Below, one piece after another: positions 23,319-29,763 of a DNA stretch of 29,763 nt. The notes under the pieces were generated by a model, which saw only the letters and a program-made list of their open reading frames with translations, was not told the origin of the DNA and ran no database searches. The DNA comes from Chloroflexota bacterium (GTDB lineage: Bacteria > Chloroflexota > Limnocylindria > QHBO01). Position 1 is the stretch's first letter; every line of letters begins with the position of its first letter. The DNA is taken from positions 1-29,763 of the forward strand of contig VBKA01000031.1 in assembly GCA_005879815.1 (NCBI GenBank). The letters run 5' to 3'. A program made the position numbers and the translations under genes.

Positions 23319-24641
23319 CTACGGCAGGTAGGCGAGCGGGTTGCGCCAGCTGTCGTTGAGGTTCACCGCGAAGTGCACGTGGCACCCGGTTGCGAAGCCA
23401 GTCGATCCTTCGTAGCCGATGAGCTGGCCGCCGACGACGTGCTGGCCGGCGAGGACCACCACCCGCGGCTGCATGTGCCAGTACCAGGTCTGGAGCCCGC
23501 CGCCGTGGTTGATGATCACGCCGAAAGCGCTGTCGTACGGCGCGAGCGGTTGGCCTGAAGCCGCCACGGTTCCGTTGCCGGAGGCGTAGATCGGGGTACC
23601 GCACCCGCCGCTGATATCCAGGCCGGTATGGAAGTGCGCGTAGTAGACGCCCTGATAGGTGTATGGCGGCTCGAGCGCGAAGGTCGTGGGGCCGAAGTAC
23701 TGGGTGATCTGGTAGCCCCGCTCCGGCCACCGGAGCCCGCCCGGACCGATCTGTGACGCGGCGAGCTGCTGCGCCTGCAGGCGCTTGACCAATGCCGCCT
23801 GGGCGATCGCTGCGGCCTGGATCTTGCCGATCTGGGCCTTGAGGCTTTTCTGGGCTCTGAGGGAGGCGTTCAGGGCCGCCTCCTGGCGAAGCTTCTGCGC
23901 CTGCCAGGCCCGCTTCAATGCGGCGAGCTGGGCCTGCAGGGCCGACAGCTCGGCGCGCTTGGCAACGAGCTGACGCTCCTGGATCTGCGCCTGGATGCGG
24001 GCCTCCTTGAGCGCCGCGCGGCCATCGGTCAGGTCCCTCTGCTTGATGCGGAGCGACACGCGCAGCGCTGTGATCTCATCGGCCAGGGCCTTGTCGCCGT
24101 CGCTGACGGTAAGCAGGTAACCGACCTGGTTGGTGGCATCGTCGAGGGACTTGGAGGAGAGGAGCACCTCGAGGAGCGAGGTCTGGCTCTGCTCGTACGC
24201 CGAGCGAAGGTGGTCCTGGAGGAGCGCCTCCCTCGCGGCCAGCTCGTGTGTCTGGGTGACGATGTCGGCGGCGATCTGCTTCAGCTGCGCATCGAGCGTG
24301 GCGATCTGCTTGTTCAGCGCGGCGAGCTGGCCCTGGACCTCGGCGACCTGCTGCTTCACCTGGGTCAGGACGTTCGCGACCTTCTCGTACTGCGCGCTGA
24401 CCGAGGCGAGTTGGACCTTCGCGTAGGCGAGCGCGTTGTTCAGCCTGGCAGCGTCCTCGCGAAGCGATGCGAGCTGCGCTTTCTGGGCGCTCAGCTGGCT
24501 CTGCAGCTGCGCCTGCTTCGCCTTGGCGTCAAGGATCGGATCAGATGCGAACGCAGTGGACCGAGGCTCGCCTCCGACGACCAGCCATCCGACCGCTACC
24601 AGTGCCACCAAGCAGGCGGCCAGACGTGATCGCCGCGTCAC
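23319..24641 (-). CDS. Secreted coiled-coil M23 (LytM) peptidase, EnvC-like
   Basis: This 440-residue protein has a signal peptide or anchor at the N-terminus (TRRSRLAACLVALVAVGWLVV, then AFA), a long coiled coil (about 37-280, rich in Gln, Ala, Leu and Lys, with many AQLQ/LAAL heptads), and a C-terminal M23 domain. The zinc ligands are intact: H and D in HFHTGLD, and H in HVHF, with a further WYWHM motif. It is therefore likely an active cell-wall endopeptidase, as in EnvC/NlpD/Csd-like proteins acting in division or envelope remodelling. The GTG at 24641 is chosen because it starts right at the signal peptide. A TTG at 24734, 18 bases after the upstream gene, would add 31 residues and cannot be excluded. 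Confidence 0.9.
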   Translation of the reverse strand: MTRRSRLAACLVALVAVGWLVVGGEPRSTAFASDPILDAKAKQAQLQSQLSAQKAQLASLREDAARLNNALAYAKVQLASVSAQYEKVANVLTQVKQQVAEVQGQLAALNKQIATLDAQLKQIAADIVTQTHELAAREALLQDHLRSAYEQSQTSLLEVLLSSKSLDDATNQVGYLLTVSDGDKALADEITALRVSLRIKQRDLTDGRAALKEARIQAQIQERQLVAKRAELSALQAQLAALKRAWQAQKLRQEAALNASLRAQKSLKAQIGKIQAAAIAQAALVKRLQAQQLAASQIGPGGLRWPERGYQITQYFGPTTFALEPPYTYQGVYYAHFHTGLDISGGCGTPIYASGNGTVAASGQPLAPYDSAFGVIINHGGGLQTWYWHMQPRVVVLAGQHVVGGQLIGYEGSTGFATGCHVHFAVNLNDSWRNPLAYLP

Positions 24642-24752
24642 GCGGCGCAAACCCCAGCGAAATGCAATGCCCCTGTGCCCCGTTGCGATTGCCGCGGCGG
24701 ATGGTACCCCGGGCGGGGCGCCGCGTGACGGCAACGAATGTACTACACCGTA

Positions 24753-25685
24753 CTACCCCGGCGTTTCGCCCGGCAGGTCGGGGGGTTCCAGGGCGGGCTC
24801 TTCGGTGGGCCGCCGGTCGGGATCGATCTCCTGGGCGCTGGCTCGCGAAACCTCCGCGCCGAGGAGGAGGACCACGCTCGAGAAGTACAGGAAGACGAGC
24901 AGGCTGACAGCCGTCCCTATCGGTCCAAAAACGGTGTCGTACTTGGCCACTCGGGTGGCGTAGAAGACGAAGCCGATGCGCAGGACGGTCCACAGCAAGG
25001 TCGCAACGAGCGCCCCGGGAACGGCGTGGCGTAGGGGAAGCGGCCGGGTGGGCACGACCCGGTAGACGATCAGGAACGAGAAGAAGATCAGCGCGGCCGA
25101 GACGAGCAGGCCGAGTGTCGCGAAAAGCGGGCCGACCCCCGGAAGGGTGACGCGCGCGGATAGCGCGTCCTCCACAATCTGGGTGACGAACCCGAGGGCG
25201 ACCGAGGCGATCGCGACCACCCCGGTCGAGCCGAGCAGCGCCAGGCCAATGAGGCGCTCCTTCCAGAAGGGACGGCGCGGCGTCCCGGTGAAGACGCGGC
25301 TGACCCCTCCGGCCAGCGCGCCAAAGACGCCCAGCGCGCTCCAGACGAGCAGGATGAGGCCGATGATCGTCACGCTGCCCCGGGCCTCTATGGCGCGGTC
25401 GATAAGGCGGGCCACGTCTGGTCCCGCGAGTGGCAGGGTCTGCACGACCCGGTCGATGACGAACTGGCGGGCGGTGCCCGCCCCGACCACGAAGGTCAGA
25501 GCGACCACGCCAAGGATGAACAGGTTGACCATCGAGAGGACGGCGAAATAGGCCATCGCGCCGGCGTACTGCAGGACGTCGTGGGCGATGAACCCGACGA
25601 CCGCGCCGCGCGCGACGCGCGTCGAGCGGTGCTCATCGAGCCAGACCTCGAACGCGTCCGCCCAGTCGCGGAGTCGCCGGCGCAT
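24753..25685 (-). CDS. YihY/BrkB-family inner-membrane protein
   Basis: This 310-residue protein has six or so membrane helices. It shows the family pattern: an amphipathic N-terminus, AYFAVLSMVNLFILGVVAL (helix 1), IGLILLVWSALGVFGALAGGVSRVF, then YRVVPTRPLPLRHAVPGALVATLLWTVLRIGFVFYA and YDTVFGPIGTAVSLLVFLYFSSVVLLLGAEVSRA, the latter two being the most conserved segments of YihY proteins. The function of the family is not settled; it was once wrongly called ribonuclease BN. The C-terminus is acidic and Pro-rich. A leaderless promoter motif precedes the ATG. The M23 gene follows after about 110 bases on the same strand. Confidence 0.92.
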   Translation of the reverse strand: MRRRLRDWADAFEVWLDEHRSTRVARGAVVGFIAHDVLQYAGAMAYFAVLSMVNLFILGVVALTFVVGAGTARQFVIDRVVQTLPLAGPDVARLIDRAIEARGSVTIIGLILLVWSALGVFGALAGGVSRVFTGTPRRPFWKERLIGLALLGSTGVVAIASVALGFVTQIVEDALSARVTLPGVGPLFATLGLLVSAALIFFSFLIVYRVVPTRPLPLRHAVPGALVATLLWTVLRIGFVFYATRVAKYDTVFGPIGTAVSLLVFLYFSSVVLLLGAEVSRASAQEIDPDRRPTEEPALEPPDLPGETPG

Positions 25686-25691
25686 GGCGTG

Positions 25692-25697
25692 AGGCTA
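25692..25697 (-). promoter_or_regulatory. -10 box of a leaderless promoter for the YihY gene
   Basis: TAGCCT on the minus strand ends exactly six bases before the ATG at 25685, with no Shine-Dalgarno sequence. It lies 12 bases from the opposing box of the ligD-like gene, so the two divergent promoters are very close. Confidence 0.45.
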
Positions 25698-25709
25698 TCG
25701 CTCCTCGGC

Positions 25710-25715
25710 TACCCT
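25710..25715 (+). promoter_or_regulatory. -10 box of a leaderless promoter for the LigD-type polymerase gene
   Basis: TACCCT is followed by exactly six bases and then the ATG at 25722, with no Shine-Dalgarno sequence. The arrangement mirrors the divergent YihY gene. Confidence 0.5.
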
Positions 25716-25721
25716 GTCGCC

Positions 25722-27122
25722 ATGCCCGGTAGCAAGTCGCTGGCCATCGAGGTCGCCGGCCACCAGGTGAGCGTCTCGAACCCCGACAAGGTCTTCTTCC
25801 CCGAGATCGGCTTCACCAAGGGCGAGCTGGTCGACTACTACCTGGCCGTCGCCGATGGCGCGCTGCGCGGCGTGATGGAACGGCCGATGGCCTTGAAGCG
25901 ATTCGTGAACGGCGCAGCCGGCGAGGCCTTCTTCCAGAAGCGCGCCCCAGCTTCGGTGCCGGAGTACGTGCGAACGGTGGAGCTCTCCTTCCCGTCGGGG
26001 CGCACCGCCGACGAGGTCGTGGTCTCGAACGCCGCCGCGCTGGTGTGGGTCGTCAACCTCGGATGCATCGACCTCAACCCGCACCCCATCCGCGGCGACG
26101 ACACCGAGCACCCCGACGAGCTGCGCGTGGATCTCGATCCCGGGCCGGGCGTCCCCTGGGAGGACGTGCGGAGAGTCGCGATGGCGACACGAGAGGTCCT
26201 CGCCGACCACGGCCTCATCGGCTGGCCCAAGACGTCGGGCTCGCGCGGGATCCACGTGTACGCGCGCATCGAGCGGCGCTGGGGGTACGTCGAGGTCCGC
26301 CGCGGCGCCCTGGCGCTGGCACGCGAAGTCGAGCGCCGCGCGCCGCAGATCGCGACCAGCAAGTGGTGGAAGGAGGAGCGGCACGGGGTCTTCATCGACT
26401 ACAACCAGAATGCAAAGGACCGCACCGTGGCGAGCGCCTACTCCGTCCGGCCGGTTCCGGATGCGCGGGTGAGCGCGCCGCTCACCTGGGATGAGGTGCC
26501 GGACGCGGAGCTCGCCGACTTCACCGTCCGCACTGTCCCGGGGCGCTTTGCGAAGCTGGGGGACGTGGGGGCCGGCATCGACGAAGCAACCGGCTCGTTG
26601 GACGATCTGCTCGAGCTGTCGGAGCGGCAGGAACGCGAAGGACAGGGCGACGCACCGTGGCCGCCCCAGTATCCGAAGGCGGAAGGCGAGCCGCCCCGGG
26701 TCCAGCCATCCAGGCAGCGACGCCCGTCGGAGGAGTACGCGCGGCCCAGCAACCCGTCCGCGCCGCGTGGACGGGCAGGCTCGGTGCCGCCGGCGAGGCC
26801 CTCCGCGTCGCTGCGTCGCCAGGACGGAACCGTCAGCCCAACCGGGCGGCGCCGGTCAGCTCATCCGCTGCTGGTGATCTCGCAGGCAGCATCCAAAGAG
26901 GATGCGCTCGCCGGACTGGACCGATGGCGCGCGCGCCACCCCGACGCGGCGCGGCACCTTGCCGAGGACGACGTCCTGGTCGATGGCATGCGGGGTCGGT
27001 TCACGCTCTGGTGGCGCGTGCGCGTGAACCTGCGCCACGTACCGGAGGCGGACCGCCCTCCACAGGAGCCGCCGGATCCCGACTACGATCCGTGGCACGC
27101 ATTCCGCGAGGAACGGCGATGA
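25722..27122 (+). CDS. LigD-type NHEJ polymerase/primase domain protein without ligase
   Basis: This is a 466-residue DNA-repair polymerase of the archaeo-eukaryotic primase superfamily. The catalytic aspartates are in RVDLDP (D137, D139) and FIDYNQN (D226); KTSGSRGIHVY (170-180) is the nucleotide-binding motif. All are intact. No ligase (KxDG) or phosphoesterase domain is present, so a separate ligase and Ku must work with it. After a Pro/Arg-rich linker (about 290-375), residues 378-466 form a second conserved-looking domain (HPLLVISQAASKEDALAGLDRWRARHP ... RVNLRHVP ... DPDYDPW), also found after this polymerase domain in actinobacterial proteins as I recall. It overlaps the DUF4287 gene as ATGA, so the repair genes are coupled. 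Confidence 0.93.
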   Translation: MPGSKSLAIEVAGHQVSVSNPDKVFFPEIGFTKGELVDYYLAVADGALRGVMERPMALKRFVNGAAGEAFFQKRAPASVPEYVRTVELSFPSGRTADEVVVSNAAALVWVVNLGCIDLNPHPIRGDDTEHPDELRVDLDPGPGVPWEDVRRVAMATREVLADHGLIGWPKTSGSRGIHVYARIERRWGYVEVRRGALALAREVERRAPQIATSKWWKEERHGVFIDYNQNAKDRTVASAYSVRPVPDARVSAPLTWDEVPDAELADFTVRTVPGRFAKLGDVGAGIDEATGSLDDLLELSERQEREGQGDAPWPPQYPKAEGEPPRVQPSRQRRPSEEYARPSNPSAPRGRAGSVPPARPSASLRRQDGTVSPTGRRRSAHPLLVISQAASKEDALAGLDRWRARHPDAARHLAEDDVLVDGMRGRFTLWWRVRVNLRHVPEADRPPQEPPDPDYDPWHAFREERR

Positions 27123-27328
27123 CGAAGGTGCGCGGACCCGCCGCCTACTTCCCTTCGATCGAGGCGAAATACGGCCGTTCGATCGCCGAGTGGAAGGTCA
27201 TGATGCGCGGCACCGGGCTCACCACCTGGAAGGAGCTCATGGCCTGGCTCAAGGGCGGGCAGGGCATGGGGCATGGCCACGCCAACGCCCTCACGATCGA
27301 CTTCCTCAACGATCAGCGGCGTGGCTGA
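27119..27328 (+). CDS. DUF4287-domain small protein
   Basis: This 69-residue protein begins at an ATG that overlaps the stop of the polymerase gene. YFPSIEAKYGRSIAEWKVMMRGTGLTTWKELMAWLKGGQGMGHGHANALTIDFL carries the DUF4287 hallmarks (IE-x-K-x-G, AWLK and GHGHANA). The family's biochemical role is not established. Its placement between a repair polymerase and a base-excision glycosylase suggests co-expression with DNA repair, though such genes also occur in other settings. Confidence 0.9.
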   Translation: MTKVRGPAAYFPSIEAKYGRSIAEWKVMMRGTGLTTWKELMAWLKGGQGMGHGHANALTIDFLNDQRRG

Positions 27329-27956
27329 CGGGCCCCGGCCCGAGGGGGATACAGCGCTGGAGTCCCTCCGCGCGTCAGATCCGGCGCTGGCGCGACTGAT
27401 TGACCGTCTGGACCCGGTCGACCTGGCGAGCTGGCGCGCTCGTTGGTCACTCGACCACTTCGCGTCGCTGGCGCGGGCGATCGTCGGCCAGCAGATCGCG
27501 ACGCCGGCTGCTGCGGCCATCTTCGGGCGATTGCAGGCATTCATCGGCCAACGCGATGCCGCCTCTGCCATCGCGGGCGCCTCCGACGCGGAGCTCCGCC
27601 GCATCGGCCTGTCGGCGGCCAAAGCCGCCTCGCTGCGGGACCTCGCCGCCCGGACGCTGGATGGTCGCCTGGAGCTCGACCGGCTCGCGTCCCTGACCGA
27701 TGACGAAGCCCATGCTCAGCTGACGGCGGTTCGCGGAATCGGCTCGTGGACCGCCGACATGTTCCTGCTCGGTCAGCTCGGCCGACCCGACGTTCTGCCG
27801 GCCGGCGACCTGGGGATCCGTCGGGCGGTGCAGCAGCTTTACGGGCTCCAGGCGATGCCGAGCGAGGGCGAGGTTCGCCGTCTCAGCGAGGCCTGGCGAC
27901 CCCATCGCTCGCTGGCAACCGCATACCTCTACAGCTCCTTGCGGGCTGATCCTTGA
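27321..27956 (+). CDS. DNA-3-methyladenine glycosylase II (AlkA-like, HhH-GPD)
   Basis: This 211-residue protein removes alkylated bases from DNA. The helix-hairpin-helix is LTAVRGIGSWTADMFLL (134-150) and the catalytic aspartate is D163 in LPAGDLGIRRAV. The IVGQQIATPAAAAIFGRL segment (54-71) is the conserved start of the HhH-GPD fold. It lacks the N-terminal AlkA domain and the FeS-binding cysteines of the MutY/Nth families. The GTG start at 27321 overlaps the DUF4287 stop by eight bases, which is consistent with coupling; no strong ribosome-binding site is visible. Confidence 0.92.
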   Translation: MADGPRPEGDTALESLRASDPALARLIDRLDPVDLASWRARWSLDHFASLARAIVGQQIATPAAAAIFGRLQAFIGQRDAASAIAGASDAELRRIGLSAAKAASLRDLAARTLDGRLELDRLASLTDDEAHAQLTAVRGIGSWTADMFLLGQLGRPDVLPAGDLGIRRAVQQLYGLQAMPSEGEVRRLSEAWRPHRSLATAYLYSSLRADP

Positions 27957-28005
27957 GGGCGGCCCGAGCCACCTAGGCGTCGCCGAGCGGACGGGCAGCG
28001 GTCGA

Positions 28006-29016
28006 TTACGTCTCCGGGTCGGCCCGCACGATGAACTGCCGTCCACCCGCGAGACTCATGCGAATCGCCACCTGGCCTCGGCGGTTCACAGACACCGGAT
28101 TGAGCGCAAAGTCGACCACTGTCGAGTCGAAAAGAGAGGCGCCGATGCGTGCGATCGGCTCGGCGGCGGCGTCGGCAGGGTAGATGCCCAGCTGGCCTCC
28201 ATGGGGCGTGGCGTAAAAGATGACATTCCCCGCGTCGTCGATGAGCGCGCCTCGGAAGCTCTCGAATTGGCCCGTGTCGACGATCGTGGTCACCTGGCCG
28301 TCGACAACGGTGAAGATCCCTGCGCCCCCGGTGAACAGCTTGGCGCTGAACGTCACGACGTCCTGGTCATTTACTGAAGGAAATGACCCGAGTTCGCGGA
28401 AGCGATCGCCCGTTGTCGCGACCGTGCGGATTGCACCATCCATGCTCGCATAGATTCCTTGGCCTCCAGATTCGAGATCGGCGCGAAAGACGACCCTTCC
28501 TCCTCCGTTGATGACGGGAAGGCCCTGAAAACCCTTGAACTGTGTGGTGTCGGCGATGGTGACCACAGACCCCCGTCGGGCCAGGAATATGCCGCTCTCG
28601 CCAGCCTTCGTGTCCGCGCGAAATGCGACCGCGCCCTCATCGTTCGTCGTCGGCCCGAGCGGACCAATTCGCGCAAACGCACCCTTCGTGTCCGCGATGG
28701 GCATCACCTGACCGCCTTCGATTCGAACAAGCGCCTCGCCGCCTGGACGGAGCACCGTATAGACGCATAAGGCACCGCCGCGGTCGATGTCCGGATGGCT
28801 CTGGAACTGACGCACGATCGTCGCATTGCTCTCGGCGGCGACGGTTACCTGCCCTCCGGTTCCCGTGCAGCACGCGGTTCCGCCGCTGCGCAGCGCGGCC
28901 TGAAAGGCGACCGTTCCCGAGTCATTCACGGAAGCGACGTAGGGCGCGAAGTCGCTGAATAGATCGCTCGTATCAGCGATTGGGGTAAGGATGAATCGCT
29001 TTGTGGCACGTCTCAT
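28006..29016 (-). CDS. Tandem beta-repeat protein (NDxGxVAF repeats)
   Basis: This 336-residue protein consists of about six repeats of roughly 45 residues. Each has a core of the form I-A-D-T...F..F....N-D-x-G-x-V-A-F-x-A...G..G-I-F/Y...G.V. Examples begin at IADTSDLFSDF, IADTKGAFARI, IADTTQFKGFQG, VATTGDRFREL and IVDTGQFESFRG. This pattern is typical of proteins seen in several phyla as DUF7453-like or choice-of-anchor repeats, with a probable beta-propeller or beta-sandwich fold. No signal peptide or anchor is visible, although such repeats are usually extracellular. The function is unknown. The ATG at 29016 lies four bases after the GNAT stop. Confidence 0.75.
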   Translation of the reverse strand: MRRATKRFILTPIADTSDLFSDFAPYVASVNDSGTVAFQAALRSGGTACCTGTGGQVTVAAESNATIVRQFQSHPDIDRGGALCVYTVLRPGGEALVRIEGGQVMPIADTKGAFARIGPLGPTTNDEGAVAFRADTKAGESGIFLARRGSVVTIADTTQFKGFQGLPVINGGGRVVFRADLESGGQGIYASMDGAIRTVATTGDRFRELGSFPSVNDQDVVTFSAKLFTGGAGIFTVVDGQVTTIVDTGQFESFRGALIDDAGNVIFYATPHGGQLGIYPADAAAEPIARIGASLFDSTVVDFALNPVSVNRRGQVAIRMSLAGGRQFIVRADPET

Positions 29017-29020
29017 GGAG

Positions 29021-29611
29021 CTAGCCGCGGGCGAGGCGTTCCTCGAGGCGAGCCTTCACCGACGGCCACTCGTCGGATAGGATCGAGTAGTAGACCGTAT
29101 CGCGCAGGAATCCGTCTGGCAGGCGCATGTGCCGGCGGAGGACTCCCTCGCGCACAGCGCCCAGGCGCTCGATCGCGTCCTGCGAGCGCAGGTTGCGCCC
29201 ATCGGTCTTCAGGGCAACGCGCGTTGCACCCAGCTCGTCGAAGGCATACGAGAGCTGCAACAGCTTGGCCTCGGTGTTGGCGGCCGTTCGCTGGTGCGAC
29301 GGCGCGATCCAGGTCCAGCCGATCTCCACGCGACCGTCGCCGGGCGAGATGTCGCCAAACCGCGTGGACCCCACCGCGCGGCCCGTCTGGCGGTCCACGG
29401 TCGCCCACGCTACGTAGCGCCCCTCCGCGACTCCCTCGAGCGCCTCCTGCAACCATGCATCCCAGCCGTGAGCTGCGATGTTGGTGCCCATGAACTGGAA
29501 CGTGTCGGGGTCTTCGGCCGCCGCCGCCACCAGGTCGTCCTGATGCTCGGCCCGCAGCGGCTCGAGCCGGACGTGGCGGCCTTCGAGGACGATCGACTCA
29601 GGCCGCTTCAC
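29021..29611 (-). CDS. GNAT-family N-acetyltransferase (RimJ/RimL-like)
   Basis: This is a 196-residue cytosolic protein. VLEGRHVRLEPLRAEH at the N-terminus and GSTRFGDISPGDGRVEIGWTWIAPSHQRTAANTEAKLLQLSYAFDELGATRVALKTDGRNLRSQDAIERLGAVREGVLR in the centre follow the GNAT_3 (RimJ/RimL-like) pattern, with the acetyl-CoA-binding loop at QRTAANTEAK. The target is unknown: a ribosomal protein, small amine or antibiotic are all possible. The GTG at 29611 is favoured because AAGGA lies eight bases upstream, and the longer frame is low-complexity Gly/His. Confidence 0.9.
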   Translation of the reverse strand: MKRPESIVLEGRHVRLEPLRAEHQDDLVAAAAEDPDTFQFMGTNIAAHGWDAWLQEALEGVAEGRYVAWATVDRQTGRAVGSTRFGDISPGDGRVEIGWTWIAPSHQRTAANTEAKLLQLSYAFDELGATRVALKTDGRNLRSQDAIERLGAVREGVLRRHMRLPDGFLRDTVYYSILSDEWPSVKARLEERLARG

Positions 29612-29658
29612 GGAACGATCCTTCCGAGTGGCCCCCGGATGGGCGCCGGCGGCTTGAC

Positions 29659-29763
29659 CTAGGCCCCAGCTCTCGTGGTGACCTCCGCCTCCACCCATCC
29701 CGGGATCTCGCGCCGCAACGTCGCCAACGGAACCGACCCGTGCGCGAGCACCTGGTCGTGGAA
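29659..29763 (-). CDS. C-terminal end of a DUF885-family protein, cut by the window edge
   Basis: The last 34 residues are visible, in the frame that stops with TAG at 29659-29661. FHDQVLAHGSVPLATLRREIPGWV resembles the C-terminal FHDxxLxxGxxPLxxL ending of DUF885 proteins, which are thought to be metal-dependent peptidase-like enzymes. The remainder lies beyond the window. The GNAT gene starts 47 bases downstream. The assignment rests on a short stretch. Confidence 0.6.
   Translation of the reverse strand, partial: FHDQVLAHGSVPLATLRREIPGWVEAEVTTRAGA

Noticed and set aside
24740..24756. Two copies of GTACTAC three bases apart at the end of the YihY gene
   Set aside because: This is only a 10-base tandem repeat with two units; it is too short to call a repeat array or regulatory site and is partly coding.
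27957..28005. Possible terminator between the convergent AlkA-like and repeat-protein genes
   Set aside because: The 49 bases are GC-rich but no convincing stem or T-tract was found by eye.
1..29763. CRISPR array, tRNA, rRNA, insertion sequence, phage gene or replication origin
   Set aside because: I saw no regularly spaced repeats, cloverleaf-like segments, transposase or integrase motifs, or clustered DnaA-box-like repeats anywhere in the window.

Overview
The window is a GC-rich, densely coding stretch of a bacterial chromosome. It carries an actinobacterial-type aa3 cytochrome c oxidase, a supercomplex-type cytochrome bc complex (QcrB with a PDWY motif, a Rieske protein with three membrane segments, a di-haem QcrC), several starts that look leaderless, and no rRNA, phage or insertion sequence. 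This suggests an aerobic member of the Chloroflexota (Limnocylindria/Ellin6529-like) or a relative of the Actinomycetota. That placement is an inference from gene content, not from a marker tree.

Layout. 1-2611 (+): the end of ctaC, then ctaD and a ctaF-like subunit IV gene. 2537-9929 (-): a compact four-gene unit of a small NHLP/Nif11-like peptide, a 657-residue protein that appears to join a class I isoprenoid-synthase region to a class II terpene-cyclase-like toroid, a 1365-residue soluble-adenylyl-cyclase-like protein (two cyclase domains, ATPase, TPR), and a second class I isoprenoid-synthase-like enzyme. This is the most unusual part of the window. 10034-12352 (-): a MarR regulator and a 14-TM MFS exporter, with a promoter/operator upstream and a double hairpin downstream. 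12391-14807: a frameshifted secreted glycosidase-like gene (-) divergent from a DAO-family FAD oxidoreductase (+).

14804-20959 (-): six tightly packed genes, namely a helix-turn-helix/coiled-coil/acidic protein, an ICMT-like methyltransferase, a small four-TM protein, and qcrC-qcrA-qcrB. 21043-23245 (+): an alpha-glucan phosphorylase preceded by a six-codon leader ORF. 23319-25685 (-): an M23 peptidase with a long coiled coil, and a YihY/BrkB membrane protein. 25710-27956 (+): a DNA-repair unit of LigD-type polymerase/primase, a DUF4287 protein and an AlkA-like glycosylase. 28006-29763 (-): a tandem-repeat protein, a GNAT acetyltransferase and the end of a DUF885 gene.

How they work together. 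The bc complex and the aa3 oxidase would form a quinol-to-oxygen chain. The terpenoid-like unit looks like a dedicated small-molecule or modified-peptide pathway with its own nucleotide-cyclase/ATPase protein. Four gene starts share a TANNNT box exactly six bases before the start codon, which points to leaderless transcription. No gene-free stretch exceeds about 200 bases.
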